From Luteibacter mycovicinus (GTDB lineage: Bacteria; Pseudomonadota; Gammaproteobacteria; Xanthomonadales; Rhodanobacteraceae), in contig NZ_JQNL01000001.1 in assembly GCF_000745235.1 (NCBI RefSeq), forward strand, positions 2,418,001 through 2,482,000: a stretch of 64,000 nucleotides of DNA, in the 5' to 3' direction. Every line of letters begins with the position of its first letter. The first letter of the stretch is position 1. The notes under the pieces were generated by a model. The model was not told where the DNA came from. It worked only from the letters and a program-made list of their open reading frames with translations, and did no database searches. A program made the position numbers and the translations under genes. This document shows positions 17,400-25,743 of this stretch, piece by piece.

Positions 17400-18230
17400 T
17401 TATGCGTCGTCGGCGAGCTTGCCGAGCGCGACAGCGGCTGCCGGATTGCGTTCCTTGGCGGCGGAAATGAAGAAGACGAAGGCATCGCGCGGCTGGCCGG
17501 ACGCCTGCGGCTCGACGACATGCGGCAGGTCAGCCGGGTCGTCGCCTGCCGTCCACGCCGCCGCGTGGGCAGCCCATGCCTTCAGTTCCTTCGCAGGATA
17601 GCCGTGCTTCTCCCTGGCCCGGCTGCGCATGAGCCGCGCGTAGACGAAGGGGCCGGTCAGATCCGCGAATGAGGGGTGATCGGGAGAATCGGTGAACACA
17701 GTGGCGACGCCACGGTCCCGGGCCAGCGTCAGCCAGCGCTCGTCCATGAAGCTCTCGTGGCGCACCTCGACAGCGTGGCGTAATGCCACGCCCTCATGAC
17801 GATCCGGCAGCACGTCGAGGAAGCCGGCGATATCGTCGGGATCGAACTTGCGCGTGGGCAGGAACTGCCATAGCACGGCTCCCAGCCGGTCACCCAGGCC
17901 GATGGCGCCATCGAGAAACCGCCCGATCCGCTCGCCCGTCGAGGCGAGGGCGCGACTCTGCACGATATGCCGCGGCGCTTTCACCGAAAACACGAAATCG
18001 TCCGGCGTTTCCGCAGCCCAGCGTCGATACGTGTCGATATCGGGCGATCGGTAGTAGGTACCGTTGATCTCGATGGCCGACACCTGCCTGCTGGCGTATT
18101 CGAGCTCCCGCTTCTGGACCAGCCCCTCCGGATAGAACGGCCCGCGCCAGGGCGCGAACGTCCAACCGCCCATGCCCGTATACAGGCGGCCCGGGGCCTT
18201 TTTCGTCGGTTTGGAACGTTTCGTCGCCAT
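17400..18230 (-). CDS. DUF72 family protein (YecE-like)
   Basis: The protein has 276 residues. It starts with a basic leader (MATKRSKPTKK) and enters the DUF72 TIM-barrel at LYTGMGGWTFAPWRGPFYPEG. Further family marks are EINGTYYR, FVFSVKAPRHIV, VLWQFLPTRKFD, and VEVRHESFMDERW. DUF72 proteins share the endonuclease-IV-like barrel, but their activity is not established. The ATG at 18230 fits the family N-terminus. The frame is open for another 180 codons upstream through the response-regulator region and that part is not coding. It is divergent from the response regulator gene. Confidence 0.9.
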   Translation of the reverse strand: MATKRSKPTKKAPGRLYTGMGGWTFAPWRGPFYPEGLVQKRELEYASRQVSAIEINGTYYRSPDIDTYRRWAAETPDDFVFSVKAPRHIVQSRALASTGERIGRFLDGAIGLGDRLGAVLWQFLPTRKFDPDDIAGFLDVLPDRHEGVALRHAVEVRHESFMDERWLTLARDRGVATVFTDSPDHPSFADLTGPFVYARLMRSRAREKHGYPAKELKAWAAHAAAWTAGDDPADLPHVVEPQASGQPRDAFVFFISAAKERNPAAAVALGKLADDA

Positions 18231-18308
18231 CGGGCGATGCTCGCAAGGCCATGGTGGAGAGCACGTCTTTACATGCGCCGGCGCATACGCTTCGGCGATA
18301 CTGGGACG

Positions 18309-18929
18309 ATGACACCCATCCGAATCATGACCGTCGACGATCATCCGCTCCTCCGTGAGGGGATCGCGGCCGTGATCGAAGGCCAGCACGGGCTCACCCT
18401 GGTGGCCGAGGCGGGTAGTGGTGAAGAAGCCATCGAACGCTACCGGGCGTATCGCCCGGACCTTACCCTCATGGACCTGCAGATGCCCGGTATCGGCGGC
18501 ATCGCGGCGATCGAGGCGATCCGCGCCGAGTTCCCCGACGCCCGCATCCTGGTACTGACGACCTACCGCGGCGACGTGCAGGCACTGCGTGCGTTTCGCG
18601 CGGGTGCGCAGGGTTACCTGCTGAAGAGCGAGCTGCGCAAAGAGATGCTGACCACCATCCATCAGATCATGGACGGCAAGCGACGCGTGCCGGAAGAGAT
18701 CGCCCAGGAAATGGCCGGTCATGCCGGGGACGATGAGCTCACGCCGCGCGAAACCCAGGTCATTACCCACGTGGCCCGCGGCGAGGCCAACCGCGATGTG
18801 GCCGCCTCACTCGGCATCGCCGAGGAAACGGTCAAGGCGCACATGAAGAGCATCCTGGCGAAGCTGCAGGCCAACGACCGCACCCATGCCGTCGCCATCG
18901 CGCTTCGGCGCGGCATCATCGAACTCTGA
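18309..18929 (+). CDS. NarL/FixJ-family response regulator, orphan
   Basis: The protein has 206 residues. The receiver domain spans about 1-120, with acidic D10-D11, phosphoacceptor Asp56 (TLMDLQMPG), and Lys near 107 (GYLLKSE). A LuxR-type helix-turn-helix covers about 140-200 (LTPRETQVITHVARG...EETVKAHMKSILAKL). The start at 18309 gives the expected MTPIRIMTVDDHPL opening. No histidine kinase is adjacent. The only kinase of the matching HisKA_3 class in the window is the propeller kinase near 60 kb, which itself lacks a regulator neighbour. It may act on its own promoter or on distant genes. Confidence 0.92.
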   Translation: MTPIRIMTVDDHPLLREGIAAVIEGQHGLTLVAEAGSGEEAIERYRAYRPDLTLMDLQMPGIGGIAAIEAIRAEFPDARILVLTTYRGDVQALRAFRAGAQGYLLKSELRKEMLTTIHQIMDGKRRVPEEIAQEMAGHAGDDELTPRETQVITHVARGEANRDVAASLGIAEETVKAHMKSILAKLQANDRTHAVAIALRRGIIEL

Positions 18930-18963
18930 GGCGTCAGCCCGGGGACTATCCTTCGATGAATTT

Positions 18964-18982
18964 GATCTGAGAATCATTCGCA
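18964..18982. promoter_or_regulatory. Candidate Fur box upstream of the PepSY gene
   Basis: The segment GATCTGAGAATCATTCGCA resembles the Fur consensus built on GATAAT/ATTATC hexamers, with the characteristic GAGAATCATT core. It lies 44-62 bp ahead of the start at 19026, a position suitable for iron-dependent repression. Confidence 0.55.
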
Positions 18983-19025
18983 CTTACGATGGCCGCTTTT
19001 CCGCACGCCCGGTGGCCCTCTCGTT

Positions 19026-20114
19026 ATGACCGCTCGCCCGCGCCGCTTTCGTGCCTGGCTGAAAACGCTGCACCTCTGGCTCGGGCTCACGCTGGGCCTG
19101 TTGCTGGCGCTGGTGACTCTGTCCGGCAGCGTGCTGCTCTTCGAGGAGCCGCTGTTCGTCGGCAGCCATCCCGCGCTCGCCGACCGGCCCCTGCCCGACC
19201 TGGCCAGTCAGGGGCATGGGCTTTCGGCCATCCTCGCTTCACCCGCGGGCAAGGGCATGCGCGGCGTCTCGCTGCCCGACGCCGAACTTCCCGTGTGGGA
19301 AGCCCAGGAACGCGGCGGTAATCGCGCGTACTACGACGCAGGCACGGGCGAGCTGCTGCTGAAGCGCAAGCTCGCTGGCGATCCCCTGCTGATGCTGCTC
19401 GACTGGCACACGCACCTGCTCACGGGCGAGGTCGGTGAAACCGTGCTGGGCGTGGTCGCCTTCACGGGCCTTTTCATGCTTTTCTCCGGAGTGTGGCTGT
19501 ACTGGCCGGGCCGCCAGCGCGCGATCAGGCATCTGCAGCCGCACACGAATCCGCCCACCCTTCGCTGGGCAAGCTTCCACCGTGCGGTGGGTGTCATCGC
19601 CCTGCCCCTGCTCATCGTGATGATCGGTACCGGCACCACGATGGCTTACCGCGGCGCCGTGCGTAACGGTCTCGCCGCCGCCTTCAGCGAGCCGGCGCGC
19701 CCGAAACCACCGAAGGTCGCCCCGGCCTCCGTAAGCATCGACTGGGCCCGCGTGCTCGTGGCGGCGCAGGCCGCCGCGCCGGATGCCGTGATCACCCGCC
19801 TGATCCTGCCGTCGAAGGAAAGCGGTACCGTGGTGGCCCGTATCCGCCGTCCCGGGGAATGGAATCGCGCCGGCCGCAGCTCGCTGTGGATCGACCCTGC
19901 CACGGCGACCGTGCTGGGCGGCGACGATGCGACGAAGCTGGGGCCAGGCGGCCGCCTGGCCAACGCGTTGTTCCCGATCCATTCCGCCGCCGTGGGTGGC
20001 TTGCTCTGGCGCGTCGTTGCCTGTTTCACCGGCCTGCTGCCGATGTTTCTGCTGGTGACGGGGTTTCTGTTCTGGCGGGCACGTCAGCGAAGGCCTAAAG
20101 CCAGGGACCGGTAA
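19026..20114 (+). CDS. PepSY-associated TM-helix protein, probable siderophore-iron/ferric reductase-like
   Basis: The protein has 362 residues. Four hydrophobic helices are visible: about 15-38, near 135-160, 185-205 and 320-345. Periplasmic PepSY-like regions lie between them. Conserved His residues fall at HLWLG near the N-terminus, DWHTHLL, SFHRAVG and the final IHSAAVGG. That spacing is typical of this family, whose members are linked to haem binding and to reduction of ferric siderophores in the inner membrane. The Fur-like box upstream supports an iron-uptake role. Downstream lies the metallo-beta-lactamase gene with a 106-bp gap and no obvious link. Confidence 0.85.
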   Translation: MTARPRRFRAWLKTLHLWLGLTLGLLLALVTLSGSVLLFEEPLFVGSHPALADRPLPDLASQGHGLSAILASPAGKGMRGVSLPDAELPVWEAQERGGNRAYYDAGTGELLLKRKLAGDPLLMLLDWHTHLLTGEVGETVLGVVAFTGLFMLFSGVWLYWPGRQRAIRHLQPHTNPPTLRWASFHRAVGVIALPLLIVMIGTGTTMAYRGAVRNGLAAAFSEPARPKPPKVAPASVSIDWARVLVAAQAAAPDAVITRLILPSKESGTVVARIRRPGEWNRAGRSSLWIDPATATVLGGDDATKLGPGGRLANALFPIHSAAVGGLLWRVVACFTGLLPMFLLVTGFLFWRARQRRPKARDR

Positions 20115-20220
20115 GCCGCGGCACCGCGCATTCCGTGCCATCGCCGCGACAGAATCCCGCCCCTCCACGGTCCCGCGCGGCGCCCTATCCTGCGGATCTC
20201 CAGTCCCAGGGAATCACACC

Positions 20221-21018
20221 ATGCGCCGCACCCTGTCCGCCCTCGCCGCCTGTATCGCCCTGCCCGCCTCCGCGGCCATGAACCCGGCGTGGACCGAGCC
20301 GGTCGCGCCGCATGTCATCTATGGCAACACGTACTTCGTCGGCACCAGGGGACTGTCCTCGATCCTGATCACCTCACCGCAGGGCCATGTGCTGATCGAT
20401 GCGACGCTGCCGGAGAACGCGACGCTGGTTGAAGCCAATATCCGCAAGCTCGGCTTCCGCATCGAGGACATCAAGCTGATCCTCAACTCGCACGCGCATG
20501 CCGATCACGCGGGCGGTATCGCCAGGCTGGCGCGCGATACCGGCGCACCGGTGCGAGCCACGGCGGCGGCCGCCAGGGAACTTGCTCTTGGCGGCAACGA
20601 CGTGGACGATCCGCAGCATGGGGAAGCACCCTTGTATCCCGCGGTAGAAGCGAAGGGAGACATCGTGGAAGGCAGCGTCGTCCGCGTTGGCTCACTCACG
20701 CTGACGGCGCACCTCACGCCGGGACACACGCCGGGAGGCACGGCGTGGACATGGCAATCGTGCGAGGGCGCGGCCTGCAAGCAGATCGTGTTCGCGGATA
20801 GTCTCGGCGCCTTCGCCGCGGACGGCTATCGCTTTGCGGATCATCCCGCGTATGTCACGGCTTACCGGCTATCCATCCAGCGCCTCGGGGCGTTACAACC
20901 GTGCGATGTGCTGCTCGCGCCGCACCCGGAACAGGCCGAAGGCAAGACCTGCGCCACCTACGCCGATGCAGGCAGGCGGAAACTGGAAGAGCGCCTGGCG
21001 AAAGAGACGGCTCACTGA
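20221..21018 (+). CDS. Subclass B3-type metallo-beta-lactamase, periplasmic
   Basis: The protein has 265 residues. A signal peptide of about 18 residues (LPASA) directs export. Zinc ligands follow the B3 pattern: His91, His93, Asp95 and His96 in SHAHADHAGG, His169 in PGHTPGG, and His235 in LLAPHPEQ. B3 enzymes hydrolyse beta-lactams including carbapenems, though lactonase-like relatives share the fold. Two cysteines near CEGAACKQ and one in KTCATY could form a disulfide. Environmental Lysobacterales often carry such chromosomal enzymes. No LysR/AmpR-type regulator is adjacent. The start at 20221 is followed immediately by the signal peptide. Confidence 0.9.
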   Translation: MRRTLSALAACIALPASAAMNPAWTEPVAPHVIYGNTYFVGTRGLSSILITSPQGHVLIDATLPENATLVEANIRKLGFRIEDIKLILNSHAHADHAGGIARLARDTGAPVRATAAAARELALGGNDVDDPQHGEAPLYPAVEAKGDIVEGSVVRVGSLTLTAHLTPGHTPGGTAWTWQSCEGAACKQIVFADSLGAFAADGYRFADHPAYVTAYRLSIQRLGALQPCDVLLAPHPEQAEGKTCATYADAGRRKLEERLAKETAH

Positions 21019-21052
21019 CGCTGCATCTCCGTCGCCACTTGCCGCAGGGCCG

Positions 21053-21949
21053 TTACACCTGCCGCGTCAGCATCGATGCGATGCGCGCGTCTTTCTCCGC
21101 CCAGAGCTCGTTGACCCATGTCTGAAAGCGCTCGCGGAACACGGCATCGCCTTCGTAATCGCCGCGCATGGCGGACGGGATGGGGATGCGACGGATGTGG
21201 ATACGAATCTCGCGGATGCGTCCCGCGATCATGTCCATCATCGAGGTCGGACCATCGGGGTAAACGATGGTCACATCGAGAATCTGCCGTATCGCATCGC
21301 CCATCGCGTCGATGACGAACGCGACGCCACCCGCCTTGGGACGCAGCAGATGCTTGTACGGCGAACCCTGCGCGTCGTGCTTCGCCGGCGTGAATCGCGT
21401 GCCTTCGGTGAAGTTCATGATCGCGACCGGCAGGTGACGGAACTTTTCGCACGCGCGACGCGTCGCCTCGCGATCCTTGCCGCGCAGCTCCGGCCTGGCC
21501 TCGAGTTCCTGGCGTGAATGACGCTTCATGAAGGGGAAATCGAGCGCCCACCAGGCGGGTCCGAGCAGCGGCACCCAGATCAGCTGGCTCTTCAGGAAGA
21601 AGCGCATGAACGGAATGCGGCGGTTGAACACTTTCTGCAGCGCCGGAATATCGACCCAGCTCTGGTGATTGCACACGACCAGATAATTCTCACGTGGACT
21701 GAGGTCCTGGTCGCCCTCGACCAGCCAGCGCGTGCGAGTGAATACGCCGAACATCCAGCCATTGAAGCCAAGCCAGCTCTCGGCGATCCACACCAGCATT
21801 CTCGAAACGCCCCGGCGCAGGACCTGCAAGGGCAGGATCAGGCGCACCAGCGTCAGCAGGAACAACGGCGTCACATGCAGCACCGTGTTGGCGAGCAGCA
21901 GCACGCAGGCGAGGGGTATGCGCAGGAAGGCGGGAAGCGAGGCGAGCAT
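21053..21949 (-). CDS. Lysophospholipid acyltransferase (YihG-like PlsC family)
   Basis: The protein has 298 residues. One or two N-terminal membrane helices (about 10-45) lead into the PlsC domain, which shows the catalytic NHQSWVD (His95, Asp100) and the FTEGTRF glycerophosphate-binding block. Later segments with YPDGPTSMMD and RIHIRRIPIP match the YihG type. It would acylate a lysophospholipid at the inner membrane. The ATG at 21949 has only a weak ribosome site. It lies 47 bp downstream of ligD in the same direction, and nothing else indicates a shared function. Confidence 0.88.
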   Translation of the reverse strand: MLASLPAFLRIPLACVLLLANTVLHVTPLFLLTLVRLILPLQVLRRGVSRMLVWIAESWLGFNGWMFGVFTRTRWLVEGDQDLSPRENYLVVCNHQSWVDIPALQKVFNRRIPFMRFFLKSQLIWVPLLGPAWWALDFPFMKRHSRQELEARPELRGKDREATRRACEKFRHLPVAIMNFTEGTRFTPAKHDAQGSPYKHLLRPKAGGVAFVIDAMGDAIRQILDVTIVYPDGPTSMMDMIAGRIREIRIHIRRIPIPSAMRGDYEGDAVFRERFQTWVNELWAEKDARIASMLTRQV

Positions 21950-21996
21950 GAAGGGCCGGCTTGGTGGAGATGGCGCAGTTTACAGGGTCGGCGCGC

Positions 21997-24558
21997 TCAT
22001 TGACCCGCCAGCTTGCGGGTGACCGAATCCAGGCTCTGTTTCACGCTGTCGATTCCCTCCCAGGGGTCTTTCTTCAGTCGGGCCAGCCGCTTAGGTGTGG
22101 ACCGGATGTCGAACGCCGCGCCTGAACGCACCTTGCCAAGCTCCTCCCAGCGCAGCGGTACCGCCACGGGGGCGCCGGTCCGCGACCGTAGCGAGTACGA
22201 CGCCACGGCGGTGGCGCCGCGCCCGTTGCGCAGATAATCGACATAGATCCGGCCTTGCCGGAATCGCTTGGTCGCGGTGGCGACGAACTCCAGCGGATGC
22301 AGCGCGGCGAGCGCTTCGGCAAACCCGCGTGCGAAAGCCTTCACTTCCTTCCACGGCACGCCGGGATTCAGCGGAACAACGACGTGAAGGCCCTTGCCTC
22401 CTGTGGTGCGAACGAACGACACCAGTCCGAGGTCGGCAAGGAAACCGCGCGTCATCCGTGCCGCGGCCACGACGCGCGACCACGCGACGTCGTCACCCGG
22501 GTCAAGGTCGAACACGACGCGATCCGCCACATCGGGACTGTCGACGTGCGAGCCCCAGGGGTGAAACTCCACGGCGCCGAACTGCAGCAGTTCCATGACG
22601 CCCGTCTCGTCACGTGGATACAGATAGACCGCCTGCGCACCCGTCTCCTCCTTGAGCTTCGCCTGACCCGTATGTTCGAGGCCGGCCACCATGTGCTTCT
22701 GAAAGAAACACGGTGAATCGATGCCGCCGGGACAGCGGATGGTCGAGGTCGGGCGGTCATGGATGCCGGGCAGCAGCCATGGCATGACGTGCTTGTAGTA
22801 GTCGACGACGTCCTGCTTGCTGATCTTGTCAGCGGGAAAGACGAGACGGTCCGGATGGGTGATGGTAATCGTCCTGGCGGGAGCGGGTTTCGACGCCGCC
22901 TTCTTCCCGGTTCGCTTCGTCGTCTTGTCGGCACTGCGTTTTTCCGACGACGCGCGATCGCTGTCGCCCAGATCCTCGACGGACTTGTCGACGCGCAGGG
23001 CCTTGAGGCTAGGCTGACGCAGAAGTGTCTTGTTGCCGATGCCGCGGAAATAGACTTCGGCGACGACAGCGGGCTGGACCCATAACGCGCCACGCAGCAT
23101 CGGGTCGATGTTCTCGATGCGCACCCCGGGTTTTTTCGTGCCGCCTCTGGCCAGCGTGTCGCCGAGGTCGCGCAGCATCGCATCGGTAAAACCCGTGCCC
23201 ACGCGCCCTGCGTAGGTCCAGCTTCCTTTTCCGTTCGGTCGCGCGAGAAGCAACGATCCGAACGCAAGTCGCGAGCCCTTGGCCGGCGTGTATCCGACGA
23301 CGGCGAACTCGTCGCTCTCCAGCCGTTTGATCTTCTGCCAGTCGTCGCCGCGCCCGCCGTGGTAACCCCCGTCGACACGTTTGGCGATGATGCCTTCGAG
23401 CTTCTGCTCCATCGCCATGGCGAAGACATCGTCGCCATGGCCCACGGTATGCGAGCTGAAACCAAGGTGGGCGGGTGCATGAGCGAGCAGGCGCTGAAGG
23501 AGTGCCTTACGCTCGATCAACGGCACGCGACTCAGGTCGTGTCCCTGAATAAAGGGGAGGTCGAACAGCATGTAGACCAGCGGCGCCTGCGCCTCACCGG
23601 ACAGCGTGCGCTGCAGCGCGTTGAAGTCACTGCGGCCTTCGCCATCCAGTGCGATGAGTTCGCCATCGAGGCGCGCGCTGTCCAGGCCGAGCGCTTCCAG
23701 CGCCTGCACGATCTCGGGCAGGCGCTCGTTCCATGGCAACCCGTTACGCGACCACAGCCTTGCCTTCCCCTTGAGCAGTGTCGCAACGATGCGATAGCCG
23801 TCCCACTTGACCTCGTGCAGCCACGCGTCGCCCTGCGGTGGCACCTCGCGCAGACGCGCAAGCTGAGGAGCGAAGAAGTCGCCGGACGCCTTTGCCTTGC
23901 GTGAGCCGTCGAGCGCCACCGCCGCCGTCGTCAGCACGGCCGTGGACACCTTGCGGACCTTCGGGACGACCTTGTCGCGAGCCGTGGACCGGGCGGCCGC
24001 ACTGCGCTTCGCCGGGGTCTTCGCGGCACGACGCGTGCTTTCGCGCATCGTCGCATCGAGCAGGTCGTCGGCTTCGACATCGCCGGCATACGCGTCCTCG
24101 GCCTTGATCAGGAACCATGCGGGCTGGCGTTCCTTCCTGCCGCTGCGTACCAGGTGCCACGTTCCCTTGAGCCGTTCGCCGAACAACTCGAACACCAGAT
24201 GTCCCTTGTGCAGCTGAGCCTCGGCGTCGCCACGGGTTGCCCATACGCCGCGGTCGAAAAGATCGACATGACCCTTGCCATACCCTTCGGCGATATCGCC
24301 TTCGAAGTCCGCGTAAGACACCGGGTGATCCTCCACCTCCACGGCGAGGCGCTTCACCTTCGGGTCATAACTCGGGCCCTCGGGCACGGCCCAGCTGCGC
24401 AGCGTATCGCCTACCTGCAGACGAAAATCGAAGTGACGACGTGAAGCATGGTGCAGCTGGACGACGAAGATGGCACGTCCGGCGCGAGCGGAGCCTTCGG
24501 GAGCCGGCTCGCGCGTACGTCCGAAGTTTCGCTTGCGCTTGTACTCGTGCAGGCTCAT
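21997..24558 (-). CDS. ligD: DNA ligase D (phosphoesterase-ligase-polymerase)
   Basis: The protein has 853 residues and three modules. The 3'-phosphoesterase covers about 30-165, with HHASRRHFDFRL and DHPVSYADFEG. A basic linker joins it to the ATP-dependent ligase at about 225-540, with nucleophile Lys251 in EVKWDGYRI. The AEP-type polymerase runs from about 560 to the end, with the metal-binding DLDPGDD. Domain order PE-Lig-Pol matches the Pseudomonas-type enzyme. It works with Ku in non-homologous end joining, but no ku gene is in the window. The start is the ATG at 24558 (MSLHEYKRKR), which gives the family N-terminus. The frame remains open upstream without homology. Confidence 0.93.
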   Translation of the reverse strand: MSLHEYKRKRNFGRTREPAPEGSARAGRAIFVVQLHHASRRHFDFRLQVGDTLRSWAVPEGPSYDPKVKRLAVEVEDHPVSYADFEGDIAEGYGKGHVDLFDRGVWATRGDAEAQLHKGHLVFELFGERLKGTWHLVRSGRKERQPAWFLIKAEDAYAGDVEADDLLDATMRESTRRAAKTPAKRSAAARSTARDKVVPKVRKVSTAVLTTAAVALDGSRKAKASGDFFAPQLARLREVPPQGDAWLHEVKWDGYRIVATLLKGKARLWSRNGLPWNERLPEIVQALEALGLDSARLDGELIALDGEGRSDFNALQRTLSGEAQAPLVYMLFDLPFIQGHDLSRVPLIERKALLQRLLAHAPAHLGFSSHTVGHGDDVFAMAMEQKLEGIIAKRVDGGYHGGRGDDWQKIKRLESDEFAVVGYTPAKGSRLAFGSLLLARPNGKGSWTYAGRVGTGFTDAMLRDLGDTLARGGTKKPGVRIENIDPMLRGALWVQPAVVAEVYFRGIGNKTLLRQPSLKALRVDKSVEDLGDSDRASSEKRSADKTTKRTGKKAASKPAPARTITITHPDRLVFPADKISKQDVVDYYKHVMPWLLPGIHDRPTSTIRCPGGIDSPCFFQKHMVAGLEHTGQAKLKEETGAQAVYLYPRDETGVMELLQFGAVEFHPWGSHVDSPDVADRVVFDLDPGDDVAWSRVVAAARMTRGFLADLGLVSFVRTTGGKGLHVVVPLNPGVPWKEVKAFARGFAEALAALHPLEFVATATKRFRQGRIYVDYLRNGRGATAVASYSLRSRTGAPVAVPLRWEELGKVRSGAAFDIRSTPKRLARLKKDPWEGIDSVKQSLDSVTRKLAGQ

Positions 24559-24696
24559 CCCGCGATCATTGATGAGGTGCGGTGAATGCGCCGTGGAGCG
24601 GGCAGGGCGCCGACATCCCATTTTCAGAATCGCCGTATGGGGTCCGGTCGGTCTGACAGGCAGAGTGGCCGGGCCCATTCCCGAGCGAGTCCCCTC

Positions 24697-25653
24697 ATGT
24701 GCTCCTGCCCCTGCCGCGCCTCCTTTCTCGCCGTCGTCATGGCCGTCGCCGCGTCCACCATACCTGGGATGGCATCGGCAGGTTGCATAACGCATCCATC
24801 GCAGGGTGTCGGTCAGGCCCTTTCCTTCGGGACGGTATCCGTGCCGGCCGGGACCGCGCGCGGTACGGTGCTCGCGGAGAAGAGCACAGCCGCGTGGAAC
24901 GCACCCCAGTTCAAATGCATCAAGCCGACGCGTACGGGCAGCCTGGCCTTGTTCGGCTCACCCAGTGCCCTGGGCGACAACATCTATGAAACCAACGTGC
25001 CCGGTGTCGGCATCCGGGTCTATTTCTTCAACAGCAGCTACGGTGAGCGTGTCCTTCCGGAGCGCGAATTCATCCCCTGGACCTTCAAGGGTCAGCTGTC
25101 GAACGCTCACTTCCGCGTGCAGCTGATCAAGACGGGCGAGGTCACCACGGGCGGTAACCTGTCTACCGGGACGCTGGCACGTGCCGGATACGACGACCAG
25201 TCTCAGGTCTGGGTCGATCTTATGGACGCGCGTATCGAGCCGCAACGACCGACCTGCGCCTTTGCCTCCAGGCACCTCGTCTTCGCACTCGGCAATGTCG
25301 ACGCACGCGATCTCAAGCTGGCGGGCAGCAGTCACTGGGCGACGCAGTCGCTTGTCGTTACAGGATGCACGAACGCCACGCAGATGCTGATGAGTTTTAC
25401 CGGCACGCCCGACGCCAACGAGGCGTCGCTGTTCAAGCTGAGCGGCTCGGGGGCGGCGACAGGCGTCGCCATCGAGCTACGCAGCGACGACCCCGACGCC
25501 CAGGCCCTCCCCAATAACCCGACTCCGCTCGTCCTGCCTGTCCGCACGGAAGGGCAGCAGCTGGGGTTTCGGGCGCGGTACCGGACGACGGGGGCGGACA
25601 TCGCTCCCGGTGTCGCCAATGCTCACATCACCGTCAATGTGGCTTATCGCTGA
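24697..25653 (+). CDS. Fimbrial subunit/adhesin-like secreted protein, orphan
   Basis: The protein has about 318 residues from the ATG at 24697. A signal peptide is visible (AVVMAVAASTIPGMASA). The mature part is rich in Thr, Ser and Gly and has six or more cysteines. The C-terminal half reads like a chaperone-usher pilin: ARDLKLAG, VVTGCTNATQMLMSFTG, and a terminal strand of the NVAYR type. A longer N-terminal domain precedes it, as in two-domain tip adhesins. No chaperone or usher gene is next to it, so it would depend on a system elsewhere. The start is uncertain among three in-frame ATGs. It is divergent from ligD. Confidence 0.7.
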   Translation: MCSCPCRASFLAVVMAVAASTIPGMASAGCITHPSQGVGQALSFGTVSVPAGTARGTVLAEKSTAAWNAPQFKCIKPTRTGSLALFGSPSALGDNIYETNVPGVGIRVYFFNSSYGERVLPEREFIPWTFKGQLSNAHFRVQLIKTGEVTTGGNLSTGTLARAGYDDQSQVWVDLMDARIEPQRPTCAFASRHLVFALGNVDARDLKLAGSSHWATQSLVVTGCTNATQMLMSFTGTPDANEASLFKLSGSGAATGVAIELRSDDPDAQALPNNPTPLVLPVRTEGQQLGFRARYRTTGADIAPGVANAHITVNVAYR

Positions 25654-25725
25654 GGTCGAAACCGCCAGGAGCCACGTCCAGAGTTGTCGATCAGGTCGTG
25701 CCATCGCTAGGCTGCGGTTTCGACC
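25654..25725. promoter_or_regulatory. Long-spaced perfect 12-bp inverted repeat ahead of copA
   Basis: GGTCGAAACCGC at 25654-25665 is exactly complementary to GCGGTTTCGACC at 25714-25725. The repeat arms bracket the whole intergenic space between the fimbrial gene stop and copA (start 25744). It could be a two-site operator with looping or an RNA stem closing a 48-nt loop ahead of the copA ribosome site. Confidence 0.5.
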
Positions 25726-25743
25726 GCCAAAAAGCCCACCGAC

